From assembly GCF_017876295.1 (NCBI RefSeq), contig NZ_JAGINT010000002.1:310001-374000 (forward strand): a stretch of DNA of 64,000 bases, read 5' to 3'. The notes beneath the pieces are model-generated. The model was not told where the DNA came from, searched no databases, and worked only from the letters and a program-made list of their open reading frames with translations. How positions within the stretch are numbered: the first letter of the stretch is position 1; the number at the start of each line of letters is the position of its first letter. The stretch comes from Kribbella aluminosa (GTDB lineage Bacteria; Actinomycetota; Actinomycetes; Propionibacteriales; Kribbellaceae). Of this stretch, positions 19,646-28,743 are shown one piece after another. The position numbers and the translations under genes are program-made.

Positions 19646-20382
19646 CGAGTGCCCCGCAGATCCGTCGCGGCGGTCTCGATGTGGGCGATCACGAGCTCAC
19701 GGAAGCGCTTCACACTGTTGCCGCCGAGGGCCTCGATCAGCTCCTGGTGCGCGGTGATCGACTTGTCCATCCGGGCCGGCTGGACCTCGATCCCGGGCAC
19801 CCCCATCCGGACCTGGCGGTCCCGGAGGCTGTTGTAGAGCTTGGCCAGGATTTGGTTGCCTGCGGCATCGACGATCGCCTCGTGGAAGGCGCGGTCGGCC
19901 TCCAGGAAGCTCTTCGCGTCACCGGCTTTGCGGTGTGCGCGCATCTCGTCGACGCGGGCGATCAGCGCCTCGATCAGCTTCTTGCGGCGCGGCCAGACCT
20001 TGGCGGCGGCGTGCGTCTCGATCAGCTCGCGGGCCTCGAGCACGTCCTCGATCTCCTGCGGCAGCACCGGGAGGACGAGCGCACCCTTCTTCGGGTAGAG
20101 CTTGACCAGGCCGGACTCCTCGAGGCGAAGCAGGGCCTCGCGGACCGGCGTACGGGAGACACCGACCGCGGTTGCCAGCTCACCCTCGGTGAGCAGTTCG
20201 CCTCCCGGGTAGGCCCGGTCGAGGATCGCGGCCTTCACGTACGCGTACACACGCTCCGCCGCGGGGATCTTCTCCACCCCCGGCGCCGCCTCGACCACCA
20301 CCCGCGCGATCTCCGCGGTCTCGTCACCCAATGTCAACGCGTCACGTGCCGCGTTCCCGCCTGCCACTGCCACCCCACCCAT
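19642..20382 (-). CDS. GntR family regulator (FadR/FCD type)
   Basis: The protein is 246 aa. It has a winged-helix domain at about 45-110 (LLTEGELATAVGVSRTPVREALLRL) and an FCD ligand domain with likely metal ligands in EADRAFHEAIVDAAGN and SITAHQELIEAL. The first ~40 residues are an extension without recognised fold. The ATG at 20382 has no clear Shine-Dalgarno and lies inside the palindrome ATACGACTCGTAT, so a downstream start or a short leader is possible. It is co-translated with the MFS gene. Confidence 0.88.
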   Translation of the reverse strand: MGGVAVAGGNAARDALTLGDETAEIARVVVEAAPGVEKIPAAERVYAYVKAAILDRAYPGGELLTEGELATAVGVSRTPVREALLRLEESGLVKLYPKKGALVLPVLPQEIEDVLEARELIETHAAAKVWPRRKKLIEALIARVDEMRAHRKAGDAKSFLEADRAFHEAIVDAAGNQILAKLYNSLRDRQVRMGVPGIEVQPARMDKSITAHQELIEALGGNSVKRFRELVIAHIETAATDLRGTR

Positions 20383-20393
20383 ACGACTCGTAT
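20381..20393. promoter_or_regulatory. Candidate GntR autoregulatory operator
   Basis: ATACGACTCGTAT is a perfect 6-1-6 palindrome overlapping the start codon of the GntR gene. GTATC occurs twice just beyond it, 6 nt apart (20390-20405). A regulator bound here would block its own operon. This rests on position and symmetry only. Confidence 0.35.
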
Positions 20394-20626
20394 CTTTGTT
20401 GTATCTATCCTACACACGGAGACAATCCACTGTCGAAGCCGAGTATTCCCCAGGTTATCCACAGGCGTATCCACACGATGTGTGCAACTGAGCGTGATTT
20501 CGCGGCTGCATGCAGGGTTTCCCCTGCGTTGTGGATGAAGAACTCCGCTTCTCCGCGATCCGGCCTAGAGTCTCGGGTTATCGGTCCGGACCCGTCCGTC
20601 CGGCCCCTGCCCCTGAGGAGGGCCTC

Positions 20627-22018
20627 GTGTCCCGAACTCCCCGTCCCCGCCGGCTGGCGGCCGCCCTCTCCGCGGCCGCGCTGGCGTCCGTGTCACTCGG
20701 CGCCACCACCGGCGCCCACGCGGCCACGACCACCGGCCCGTTGATGAACTACGTGGTCAACACGAAGGCCACGCCCGGTCACGTCCGCAAGACCGAGGAC
20801 GCGATCAAGGACGCCGGCGGAAAGGTCCTGGTCTCGTACCGGCAGCTCGGCGTGGTGATCGCGCAGTCCACCAACCCCGACTTCCGTACCGACATCCGCG
20901 CGACCCACAACGGCCGTGAGGTCGAGTCGGTCGGCGCCACCCGCACCGCCGCGGTCAGCGAAGGTGGCATGAACGCGGTCGACGAGAGCACTGCGACCCC
21001 GGTTGCCGACCCGCGCGAGGGCGAGCAGTGGGACATGCAGCAGATCAAGGCGGACCAGGCGCACGCGGTCACCGACGGTTCCCGCAGCGTGCTGGTCGGC
21101 ATCAACGACAGCGGCGTCGACGACAACCACCCGGACCTCGCCCCGAACTTCGACGCGGCGGACTCGGTCAGCTGCATCAACAACGGCGTACCGGATCGGA
21201 CTGTCGGCGCCTGGCGGCCGACGACCAGCTCGCACGGTACGCACGTCGCCGGCACCGTCGCGGCCGCGCGGAACGGCATCGGCATCGTCGGCGTCGCGCC
21301 CGGCGTCCGGATCGCGTCCGTCAAGGTCGTGAACGACAGCGGCTTCATCTACCCGGAGTACTCGATCTGCGGGATCGTCTGGGCCGCCGAACACCACATG
21401 GCCGTCACCAACCACAGCTACTTCATCGACCCGTTCGAGTTCTGGTGCAAGGACAACGGCGACCAGGGCGCGGTCCAGGAAGCGGTACGGCGCGCGTACG
21501 CCTGGGCCACCGGCCAGGGCACCCTCTCCGTCGCGGCGGCGGGTAACTCGAACTACGACCTCGCCAACAAGACCACCGACAACGGCAGCCCGAACGACTC
21601 GACCGCGACCCCGCGGACGATCAACAACAACTGCCTCGACATGCCGACCGAACTCCCCGGCGTGATCACCGTCGCCAGCACCACGCGGACCGGCTCGCGG
21701 AGCAGCTTCTCGAACTTCGGCCTCAACAAGATCGACGTAGCCGCCCCCGGCAGCTCGATCCTCTCCACCCTGCCCGGCGGCGGCTACGGCCTGATGAGCG
21801 GCACCTCGATGGCCTCCCCCCACGTCACCGGCATCGCCGCCCTCATCAAGTCCACCCACCCGTCCTGGGGCCCGCGCGCCATCGAACGAGCCCTCCAACA
21901 AGAGGCCGACGACGCGGCTTGCCCCACCACCCCCGACGCCCGCTGCACCGGCACCACCGCCAACAACTCCTTCTATGGCGAAGGCATCGCCGACGCCCTG
22001 GACGCCGTAACCCACTAA
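20627..22018 (+). CDS. Secreted S8 subtilisin-like serine protease
   Basis: GTG 20627 has GAGGAGGG about 5 nt upstream and a signal peptide directly after it (VSRTPRPRRLAAALSAAAL, cleavage near AHA-A). The product is 463 aa. The catalytic triad is complete: D161 in NDSGVDDNHPDL, H203 in SSHGTHVAGT, and S394 in SGTSMASPH. An inhibitor-I9-like propeptide probably occupies about residues 45-110. The protein ends shortly after the catalytic domain, with no extra binding domain. It is probably an extracellular nutritional protease. Confidence 0.92.
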   Translation: MSRTPRPRRLAAALSAAALASVSLGATTGAHAATTTGPLMNYVVNTKATPGHVRKTEDAIKDAGGKVLVSYRQLGVVIAQSTNPDFRTDIRATHNGREVESVGATRTAAVSEGGMNAVDESTATPVADPREGEQWDMQQIKADQAHAVTDGSRSVLVGINDSGVDDNHPDLAPNFDAADSVSCINNGVPDRTVGAWRPTTSSHGTHVAGTVAAARNGIGIVGVAPGVRIASVKVVNDSGFIYPEYSICGIVWAAEHHMAVTNHSYFIDPFEFWCKDNGDQGAVQEAVRRAYAWATGQGTLSVAAAGNSNYDLANKTTDNGSPNDSTATPRTINNNCLDMPTELPGVITVASTTRTGSRSSFSNFGLNKIDVAAPGSSILSTLPGGGYGLMSGTSMASPHVTGIAALIKSTHPSWGPRAIERALQQEADDAACPTTPDARCTGTTANNSFYGEGIADALDAVTH

Positions 22019-22540
22019 GCCGAGTGGGGGTCCACCGCCCGGGACCCCCACTCACCCCAAAGAACTGACAGCCAGGCGTACTGGAATCAGGAAGAGCTGA
22101 CAGGCTGTGTACTACGTCAGCCCACAGCGGTTCCTTCGCACGGCTCCTCCGTCGCCGAGCTACACGCCGCCCCACCCACCGTCCGGCTGCCGCCGGTCCA
22201 CCACGCGCTGGTCGGAGTCGATCCGCTTCGAGAGCCGCCGTACGACGTCCTCGACCCGAGCGGGCCTATCTGCTTCCGGTTACCGCCGGGGGAGCATCCG
22301 ACGATCGCCGCGACTTGCCGGCCACCGGCGGCGAGCTGCGGGCTACCGGCTGCGGTCTACGGGCTACCGGCTGCGGGCTATCGCTCGCATGCGACTACTA
22401 GGCCATCGCCGCAGCCCGGGTGAGTCGTCGGTGGCATTCGCGGTTCGGGGACTGGCCGCGGTACGCGACTGCCGGGTGCGCTCAGGTGGCCTGGGATTCC
22501 CGGGAGCGCAGGCCTTGGCGGCGGCGCTAGACGGCTGGGT
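22019..22540. other. Intergenic region with decayed coding sequence
   Basis: No intact gene is convincing here. A + strand frame at about 22105-22420 reads like protein (HHALVGVDPLREPPYDVLD, then CFRLPPGEHPTIAA), with normal GC3. It lacks a good start and ends in two 21-bp tandem units (GGGCTACCGGCTGCGG at 22339 and 22360). I could not assign it to a family. It is probably the remnant of a lost gene. Confidence 0.4.
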
Positions 22541-22656
22541 CTACTGCAGGTGGGGATAGAGGGTGAGTCGGGCGCCTGTGGCGGCGCTGATGACGGCTCG
22601 GTTTCCGAGGGGGTCGGCCAGCGTGACGGTTGTTGGTGTGCCGGCATTCAGCTGCT
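22541..22656 (-). pseudogene. Orphan C-terminal coding fragment, unknown family
   Basis: A minus-strand frame ending at TAG 22541 reads TTVTLADPLGNRAVISAATG and then RLTLYPHLQ, a plausible beta-strand-rich C-terminus. Upstream it continues only as an Arg-rich shadow of the GyrI-like gene, so the N-terminal part is missing. The family is not recognised. Confidence 0.35.
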
Positions 22657-23109
22657 TTGATCGCTTCCGGTGACGAGCCAGTAGACCTCGGTCCACTGCT
22701 GGTTCGGGTCGTCGTTGTGCGGTCCGTACACCTCCCAGCGCGTGCGGGTCGGTTCGTTCCCATGGGCGGAGCACCAAGCCACAACGGCGTCGTGAGCTGC
22801 CCCGACGCCCGCAAAAGGCCCGTGATGGACCGTGACCGCGGCGGTTCCCTCGGGCAGGTGAGAGGTGACCACCCGGCCGGTGAGGGGGCATGGCTGCTCG
22901 AGCACGACGCCGACCTCCACGTTCGGTACGTCGTCGCGGTAGAGCATGACGTTGCGGCAACCGCTGGTGATCCCGCCCGCTCGGAGGCAGTCCCAGACCT
23001 CACCGAGCAGCCGCCCCCAGAGTGCGGGGAACTCCCGCCACGTAGTGCCGGCGACCACGACCGCAGTCGGACGGGCCTGAACCTGCCGAATGGTCACGTC
23101 ATACTCCAC
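22648..23109 (-). CDS. GyrI-like small-molecule-binding domain protein
   Basis: GTG 23109 gives 153 aa, the usual size of a stand-alone GyrI-like/AraC-effector domain. The frame stays open upstream to 23226, but that part has no family character. The product starts VEYDVTIRQVQARPTAVVV and ends WTEVYWLVTG, with the typical acidic YGPHNDDPNQQWTEVYW segment. Members bind small cationic or drug-like molecules, sometimes as stand-alone resistance proteins. It sits between decayed fragments on both sides. Confidence 0.75.
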   Translation of the reverse strand: MEYDVTIRQVQARPTAVVVAGTTWREFPALWGRLLGEVWDCLRAGGITSGCRNVMLYRDDVPNVEVGVVLEQPCPLTGRVVTSHLPEGTAAVTVHHGPFAGVGAAHDAVVAWCSAHGNEPTRTRWEVYGPHNDDPNQQWTEVYWLVTGSDQSS

Positions 23110-23229
23110 CGCGGCATCATCTCCCACGAGTGCATTGACGACCACCCCCTGCGAAGTCGGCGATCGATGAGTCGATGGGCGTTGGTTCGCGGTTGCCGAG
23201 TTGATCGGGTACTGCGGATCCCGCACTTT

Positions 23230-23420
23230 CTAACCGGTGGTGATCAGGACGATGCCGGCGACCACCACGGCTGCGGCGGTGGCTCGTTTGGGGCCGAAGC
23301 GTTCGTGGAAGACGAGGGCGCCGATGACGGCGCCGAAGATGATGCTGGTCTCGCGGAGCGCGGCGATGGCGGCGGGGGTGCCGCGGGTCTGGGCCCAGAA
23401 GCCCTGCAGCATGAAGACCC
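23230..23420 (-). pseudogene. C-terminal remnant of a DMT/EamA transporter
   Basis: The minus-strand frame ending at 23230 reads GFWAQTRGTPAAIAALRETS, then GALVFHERFGPKRATAAAVV and GIVLITTG. This is the last one to two transmembrane helices of an EamA-type transporter with its conserved E-R motif. Upstream the same frame changes to unrelated sequence, and no N-terminal transporter half exists nearby. It is a truncated pseudogene. Confidence 0.6.
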
Positions 23421-23520
23421 AGCCTCTGTACGTGCCTTTCGGCAGTTTCCACGAGGTTGTTTCAAGGGGGCGGGCGTTCCAGCCGAGGGTGGCGGCGGAC
23501 GCGGTGGTGATGGCGCGGAC

Positions 23521-23660
23521 GTGCAGGTCGGCGACACCTACCGCACCCAAGCGGTTGAGGTCAACGCGTCTTTCCGGAACATCTCCGTCGCCCAGCGCAA
23601 GATTGTTTCCGGAAAGCTGGCCGAAGAGGCCGCGCGTCGTAGGCCCGAGTGGGATCACCC
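23521..23660 (+). pseudogene. Unidentified coding fragment
   Basis: The + frame from 23521 reads VQVGDTYRTQAVEVNASFRN, then ISVAQRKIVSGKLAEEAARR. It has good third-position GC and natural composition. It has no own start and merges into antisense of the E2 gene. It may be a displaced piece of another gene; the family is not recognised. Confidence 0.3.
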
Positions 23661-23673
23661 GGGCCTACCGGGT

Positions 23674-25158
23674 TCAGAACATCAGTGCGCGGGCCGGGTC
23701 CTCGAGGATGCTTGCTACGTCGGCGAGGAAGGTGGAGCCCTTTTCGCCGTCGATCAGGCGGTGGTCGAACGACAGCGCGAGCGTGGTGATCCAGCGCGGG
23801 ACGATCTCGTCGGCCACCACCCACGGCTGCTTGCGGACCGCGCCGAACGCGAGGATCGCGGCCTCGCCCGGGTTGATGATCGGCGTACCGGCGTCGACGC
23901 CGAACACGCCGACGTTGGTGATCGTGAACGAACCGCCCGCCTGGTCCGCCGGCTGTGTCCTGCCTTCGCGGGCGGTGGCGACCAGCTCGTTCAGCGCCTT
24001 GCAGAGGTCGGGCAGGGTGCGCGAGTCGGCGCCCTTGATGTTCGGGACGATCAGCCCGCGCGGGGTGGCTGCGGCGATGCCGAGGTTGACGGCGCCCTTG
24101 TAGACGATCTCCTGGGCCTGTTCGTCCCAGGACGCGTTGACGATCGGCGTACGGCGGGCCGCCAGCGTGACGGCCTTCGCGACGATCAGCAGCGGGGAGA
24201 CGCGGAGGTCGCGGAACGCCTTGTCGGCCTTCAGTCGCTCGACGAGTTCCATCGTGGCGCTGACGTCGACGGTGATCCACTCGGTCACGTGCGGCGCGGT
24301 GAACGCACTGGCAACCATCGCCTGTGCCATCACCTTCTGTACGCCCTTCACCGGTACGCGGGTGTCGCCTTGTGTGCTCACCACCGGTGCGGGCCGGTAC
24401 GCCGACACGCTCGGCAGTTCGTCAACGGGCGGCGCGGCCGGGGTCGCGACGTACGCCTCCACGTCCGCCCGCGTGATCACGCCACCGGCGCCAGTCGGTG
24501 CGACTGCTCCCAGATCGATCCCCAGATCCTTGGCAAGCTTCCGCACGGGCGGCTTCGCCAGTACATGCACGACCCCGTTCCCCCCGGTAACCGGCGCCTG
24601 GGTGGAAGGGGCGGGCGCATACGCCGGGGGTACGGCAGGCGTTTGGGCAGGCCCGGCCGGGGCGCCCGGTGCGTACGCCGGAGGCGCAGCAGGTGCTGGG
24701 GGTGGGACGGGGGGTGCCGCCAGGGCGGCTGCGCCGGGTGCGGGTGCTGCGGTGGCGCTGCCCACACCACCAGCCGCGTGCGCCGCGTGCGCCGCGCCTA
24801 CGGCGGGTTTGCGTTGGCGGCGTTTGGCTTCGGTGGTTTTGGGGCCGTAGCCGACGAGGACCGCCGTACGGCCGCCGGTCTCCTCCGGCTCCGGAGCGGG
24901 CGGCTGCTCGCCCGCGGACTCGGTCTGCACAGAGATGATCGGCGTACCGACCGGGACTGTCTCGCCCTCCGGCACCAACAGCTCGGTGATCACACCGGCG
25001 AAGGGAACCGGGAGCTCGACCAACGACTTGGCGGTCTCGATCTCGACGACGGTGTCGTTGAGTTTGACCGTGTCGCCGGGCTTGACCTTCCAGCTGACGA
25101 TCTCGGCCTCGACCAGCCCCTCACCGACGTCGGGGAGGCGGAACTGCTGGATGCCCAT
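23674..25158 (-). CDS. Dihydrolipoamide acyltransferase (E2) of a 2-oxoacid dehydrogenase complex
   Basis: ATG 25158 overlaps the E1beta stop by one base. The product is 494 aa. An N-terminal lipoyl domain carries the modified lysine K44 (VVEIETAKSLVEL). An Ala/Pro linker follows (about 85-205), then an E3/E1-binding domain (VRKLAKDLGIDLGAVAPTG) and the catalytic domain ending in the active-site motif FDHRLIDG. E2 transfers the acyl group to CoA. The E1alpha-E1beta-E2 order is that of actinobacterial branched-chain complexes. No E3 gene is present, so a shared lipoamide dehydrogenase is expected. Confidence 0.93.
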   Translation of the reverse strand: MGIQQFRLPDVGEGLVEAEIVSWKVKPGDTVKLNDTVVEIETAKSLVELPVPFAGVITELLVPEGETVPVGTPIISVQTESAGEQPPAPEPEETGGRTAVLVGYGPKTTEAKRRQRKPAVGAAHAAHAAGGVGSATAAPAPGAAALAAPPVPPPAPAAPPAYAPGAPAGPAQTPAVPPAYAPAPSTQAPVTGGNGVVHVLAKPPVRKLAKDLGIDLGAVAPTGAGGVITRADVEAYVATPAAPPVDELPSVSAYRPAPVVSTQGDTRVPVKGVQKVMAQAMVASAFTAPHVTEWITVDVSATMELVERLKADKAFRDLRVSPLLIVAKAVTLAARRTPIVNASWDEQAQEIVYKGAVNLGIAAATPRGLIVPNIKGADSRTLPDLCKALNELVATAREGRTQPADQAGGSFTITNVGVFGVDAGTPIINPGEAAILAFGAVRKQPWVVADEIVPRWITTLALSFDHRLIDGEKGSTFLADVASILEDPARALMF

Positions 25159-26135
25159 CAGTACCCCATCACCCGGTCGACGCCGTCCAGGACGCGATCC
25201 AGGCCGGGCAGGTACTCGTCCTCCATCCGCGACGGCGGGTACGGCGTGTCGTACCCGGTCACGCGCAGTACCGGCGCCTCCAGGTGATAGAAGCACTCCT
25301 CCGTCACCCGCGCCGCGATCTCCGACCCCGGACCGAACGAGTACGGCGCCTCGTGCACCACGACCGCCCGCCGGGTCTTCTTCACGGAGGCAAAGATCGT
25401 CGCCAGGTCGAACGGTGCGATCGTCCGCAGGTCCACGACCTCCAGGTTGCGCCCGTCCTCGACCGCGGCCTCGGCCGCCTGCAGACACGTCTTCACCATC
25501 GGCCCGTAACAGAGCAGGGTCGCGTCCGTACCCTCCCGGACCACCTTCGCCTTGTGCAGCGGCAGCTCCGGCGGCGTGGACTCGTCCAGCTCGGCCTTCT
25601 CGTGGTAGCGCCGCTTCGGCTCGAAGAACACGATCGGGTCGTCGGACGCGATCGCCTGCTGGATCATCCAGTACGCGTCGACCGGGTCACCGCAGGAGAT
25701 CACCTTGAGCCCTGGCACGTGCGCGAACAGCGTCTCCGGCGACTCCGAGTGGTGCTCGACGGCGCCGATGCCGCCGCCGTACGGGATCCGGATGACGATC
25801 GGCATCCTGATCTTGCCCATCGACCGGTAGTGCATCTTCGCGACCTGGCTGATGATCTGGTCGTACGCCGGGAACACGAACCCGTCGAACTGGATCTCAC
25901 ACACCGGGCGGTACCCGCGCAGTGCGAGCCCGACCGCCGTACCGATGATCCCGGACTCGGCCAGCGGGGTGTCGATCACCCGGTCCTCGCCGAAGTCCTT
26001 CTGCAGTCCTTCGGTGACCCGGAAGACTCCCCCGAGCTTGCCGATGTCCTCGCCCATCACGAGGACCTTCGGGTCCTTCTCCATCGCGGCCCGGAGCCCG
26101 GCGTTGATGGCCTTGCCGAGAGTGATCCTGGTCAT
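25158..26135 (-). CDS. 2-oxoacid dehydrogenase E1 beta subunit
   Basis: The protein is 325 aa, standard length. It has the beta-subunit motifs GEDIGKLGGVFRVTEGL, DTPLAESGIIGTAVGLALRG and PYGGGIGAVEHHSESPE. It pairs with E1alpha to make the ThDP-dependent decarboxylase. It starts 3 nt after the E1alpha stop and overlaps E2 by one base, so the three genes form one operon. Confidence 0.94.
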   Translation of the reverse strand: MTRITLGKAINAGLRAAMEKDPKVLVMGEDIGKLGGVFRVTEGLQKDFGEDRVIDTPLAESGIIGTAVGLALRGYRPVCEIQFDGFVFPAYDQIISQVAKMHYRSMGKIRMPIVIRIPYGGGIGAVEHHSESPETLFAHVPGLKVISCGDPVDAYWMIQQAIASDDPIVFFEPKRRYHEKAELDESTPPELPLHKAKVVREGTDATLLCYGPMVKTCLQAAEAAVEDGRNLEVVDLRTIAPFDLATIFASVKKTRRAVVVHEAPYSFGPGSEIAARVTEECFYHLEAPVLRVTGYDTPYPPSRMEDEYLPGLDRVLDGVDRVMGY

Positions 26136-26138
26136 CGC

Positions 26139-27302
26139 TCAGCCCTCGCCTTCGAACGAAGCGGCGTACGCGACGTACTGGTCGCGCTGCTCGGCCAGTT
26201 GCGGCGTCTCGTCGACGTACACGTTCTGGAAGAAGTCGGTGAGCACCGGGTCGGGCAGTGCGAGACAGCCGGCCCGCAGCTCGGCGGCGACCTTGTCCGC
26301 CTCGGCCTCGAGCTCGTCGAAGAAGTCGTGCTCGACCATGGCGTGCCGGGTCAGGTACGCGTGCACGCGCTCGATCGGGTCCTTGAGCTTCCAGTGCTCG
26401 AGGTCCTCGTTGAGGCGGTACTTCGTCGGGTCGTCGGACGTGGTGTGCGCGCCCATCCGGTACGTGTACGCCTCGATCAGCGTCGGCCCGCTGCCCTCGC
26501 GGGCGCGCTTCAGGGCCTGCTGGGTGACGGCGTACGTCGCGAGTACGTCGTTGCCGTCGACGCGGACGCCGGGGAAGCCGAAGCCGGCCGCGCGCTGATA
26601 CAGCGGGATCCGGGTCTGCCGGTCGATCGGCTCCGAGATCGCCCACTGGTTGTTCTGGCAGAAGAAGACCACCGGGGCGTTGAACACCGAGGCCCAGATG
26701 AACGCCTCGTTGACGTCACCCTGGCTGCTGGCGCCGTCACCGAAGTACGCGACCGTGGCCTCGCCGTTGTCGGCGTCGCCGATCGCGTGGTCGCGCTGCT
26801 GGCCCATCGCGTACCCGGTCGCGTGCAGCGTCTGGGCGCCGATCACGATCGTGTACAGGTGGAAGTTGTTGTCCTTCGGGTCCCACGCGCCCTGGTCGAC
26901 GCCGCGGAACAGGCCGAGCAGGTTCAGCGGGTTGACCCCCTGGCACCACGCGACGCCGTGCTCCCGGTACGTCGGGAAGACCATGTCCTTCTTGTTCAGG
27001 GCCCGGCCGGATCCGATCTGCGCGGCTTCCTGGCCGAGCAGCGACGCCCACAGGCCGAGCTCACCCTGGCGTTGCAGGGCGGTCGCCTCGGTGTCGATCC
27101 GGCGTACCAGGACCATGTCCCGGTAGAAGCCCTTGATCGTCTCGTCGTCGAGGTCGAACGAGTAGTCCGGGTGCTCGACGCGCTCGCCTTCGGGCGTCAG
27201 GAGCTGGACGAACTCGACCTCTTCGGAGGCCTGGGGCGGACTGACCGGCGCCTCGTGTGGCGCGAACACTTCCGGGGCAGGGCCCGGCACCGACTCACTC
27301 AC
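26139..27302 (-). CDS. 2-oxoacid dehydrogenase E1 alpha subunit
   Basis: GTG 27302 is chosen because GAGGAG lies 5 nt upstream. The open frame continues to 27560 but has no ribosome site or family similarity there. The product is 387 aa. The ThDP/Mg motif is clear (YFGDGASSQGDVNEAF ending FFCQNNQWAIS). The N-terminal ~60 residues are an acidic extension typical of actinobacterial enzymes. The substrate is probably branched-chain 2-oxoacids, although pyruvate cannot be excluded by sequence reading. Confidence 0.93.
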   Translation of the reverse strand: MSESVPGPAPEVFAPHEAPVSPPQASEEVEFVQLLTPEGERVEHPDYSFDLDDETIKGFYRDMVLVRRIDTEATALQRQGELGLWASLLGQEAAQIGSGRALNKKDMVFPTYREHGVAWCQGVNPLNLLGLFRGVDQGAWDPKDNNFHLYTIVIGAQTLHATGYAMGQQRDHAIGDADNGEATVAYFGDGASSQGDVNEAFIWASVFNAPVVFFCQNNQWAISEPIDRQTRIPLYQRAAGFGFPGVRVDGNDVLATYAVTQQALKRAREGSGPTLIEAYTYRMGAHTTSDDPTKYRLNEDLEHWKLKDPIERVHAYLTRHAMVEHDFFDELEAEADKVAAELRAGCLALPDPVLTDFFQNVYVDETPQLAEQRDQYVAYAASFEGEG

Positions 27303-27758
27303 ATGCACTCCTCGGGTTCGAGCGCGGGATCGCCGCGACCGCAACGTTGCACGGGTCCCCCCGCTCTTGCCGGATGCGGCTTTCGCAGGCTGGTCCGCGT
27401 GATTCCAGGGGTTGATGCACTGCTGGCAGTGGACCTCCTCACTGGTCTCACTCCCATCTTGCCGGACACCGTACAGACCAGGTGCCTGATCCGCTAACTT
27501 CCTGGACTCCAGCAGGTACGGCGGTACCGAAATCGGTCCTGCGCTGAGACACCAGTCCATCCACTGGTCCTATCCACACGCTCCTCCTCCAGCACTCCAG
27601 CACCCCGGCGACGCAGTGTCACAACTTCGTCTCGACGGACGGCATTGGCGGGATCCGGCCGTCGCATGGCCGGAAACCTGCTTGCGCGCGCCCGCGCGCG
27701 AGGCCTAGCGTAAGCATCGTTCGCATAAAACACCCCTGACACCCCGAGGAGGGTCGCG
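27303..27758. other. Divergent intergenic region (E1alpha / EamA)
   Basis: This 456-bp region separates the dehydrogenase operon from the EamA gene. The operon side contains a short open frame whose ATG-TGA touches the E1alpha GTG but has no good composition. No attenuator or riboswitch was recognised. The EamA side holds the promoter-like element at 27682-27711. Confidence 0.4.
27682..27711 (+). promoter_or_regulatory. Promoter-like element with palindromic spacer before EamA
   Basis: TTGCGC (27682-27687) and TAGCGT (27706-27711) are 18 bp apart, about 48 bp before the first ATG. The spacer contains the GCGCGCG/CGCGCGC palindrome (27684-27699), which could bind a regulator. This is a pattern match only. 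Confidence 0.35.
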
Positions 27759-27778
27759 ATGGCACTGCCCCCGCCGAA

Positions 27779-28693
27779 GTGGCCGGGACCGGCGCCCGAC
27801 CGGCCTCCGGCGCGACGATCTGGACCGCGCTCGCGGTGGTGTACGTCGTCTGGGGTTCGACGTACCTGGCGATCCGGGTCGTGGTCGAGGCCGAGATCCC
27901 GCCGATGCTCGGGATGGCCACCCGATTCCTCACCGCCTCGGTGCTGATGGCGACCGGGCTGGCGCTCAAGTCGGGATGGCGGCGGCTGCGGATCACCCGC
28001 CGGGAGGCGATCGGAGCGGCCACGGTCGGTGTCCTGCTGCTTGCCCTCGGCAACGGCGCGGTCGCGATCGCCGAGCAGACGGTCCCGTCCGGGCTGGCGG
28101 CGTTGCTGGTCGCGGCGATCCCGCTGTGGCTGATGCTGCTGCGCGTCGGCGGCGGCGAGCGGCCGCGCGCGATGACGTGGGTCGGAGTGCTGATCGGATT
28201 CGGCGGGGCGGCGCTGCTCGCGCTGTCGGGTGGCAACACGAGCGCGAAGCCGTTGTCGGTGGCGATCCTGGTGGTCGGCACGATCTGCTGGGCGATCGGT
28301 TCGCGGTACGCTCCCCGACTCGGCCTGCCGCGGGACCCGCTGGTCACGGCGCTCTACGAGATGGTCTTCGGCGGCACGGCGATGGTGCTGTTCGGCGTGC
28401 TGCGGGGTGAGCCGGGGCGGCTGCACTTCGACCGGATCCACGGCAGCGGGTGGATCGGGCTGGCGTACCTGGTGGTGTTCGGGTCGCTGCTCGCGTACAC
28501 GGCGTACTCGTATCTGCTCGCGAACGCCCCGATCTCGCTGGTCGGCACGTACGCGTACGTGAACCCGGCGGTCGCGGTGTTCCTCGGCTGGCTGATCCTG
28601 AGCGAGCGGCTGACCTGGCAGATCCTGCTCGGCGGCGCGGTGATCATCGTCGGCGTCGCCCTGGTGGTCACAGCCGAACGCCGGCGGGCGTAA
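27779..28693 (+). CDS. EamA/DMT family exporter with displaced start
   Basis: The body encodes a 10-TM drug/metabolite transporter (VVYVVWGSTYLAIRVVVE at the first helix; TAYSYLLANAPISLVGTYAY near the C-terminus). In this frame the only early start is GTG 27779, which lacks a ribosome site. The perfect GAGGAGGG (27746-27753) serves ATG 27759, which is in another frame. One extra G at about 27779 would fuse MALPPPK to VAGTGARPASG. Either the assembly lost a base or translation uses the weak GTG. It is followed by a strong terminator. Confidence 0.8.
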   Translation: MAGTGARPASGATIWTALAVVYVVWGSTYLAIRVVVEAEIPPMLGMATRFLTASVLMATGLALKSGWRRLRITRREAIGAATVGVLLLALGNGAVAIAEQTVPSGLAALLVAAIPLWLMLLRVGGGERPRAMTWVGVLIGFGGAALLALSGGNTSAKPLSVAILVVGTICWAIGSRYAPRLGLPRDPLVTALYEMVFGGTAMVLFGVLRGEPGRLHFDRIHGSGWIGLAYLVVFGSLLAYTAYSYLLANAPISLVGTYAYVNPAVAVFLGWLILSERLTWQILLGGAVIIVGVALVVTAERRRA

Positions 28694-28715
28694 CAGCCGG
28701 CGGATGACAAAGGAA

Positions 28716-28743
28716 AGACCCGGGCCCCAAGGGACCCGGGTCT
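28716..28743. terminator. Strong hairpin terminator after EamA
   Basis: AGACCCGGG (28716-28724) pairs with CCCGGGTCT (28735-28743) around a 10-nt loop, 23 bp after the EamA stop. There is no long U-tract, as is common in actinobacteria. Confidence 0.7.

Noticed and set aside
20455..20475. DnaA-box-like TTATCCACA with a nearby GTATCCACA
   Set aside because: Only two boxes, no dnaA/dnaN genes and no AT-rich unwinding region. A further single box at 34426 shows the motif is dispersed. Not an origin.
27303..27454. Leader ORF ending exactly at the E1alpha GTG
   Set aside because: Composition is not protein-like and the ribosome site of E1alpha explains the junction.
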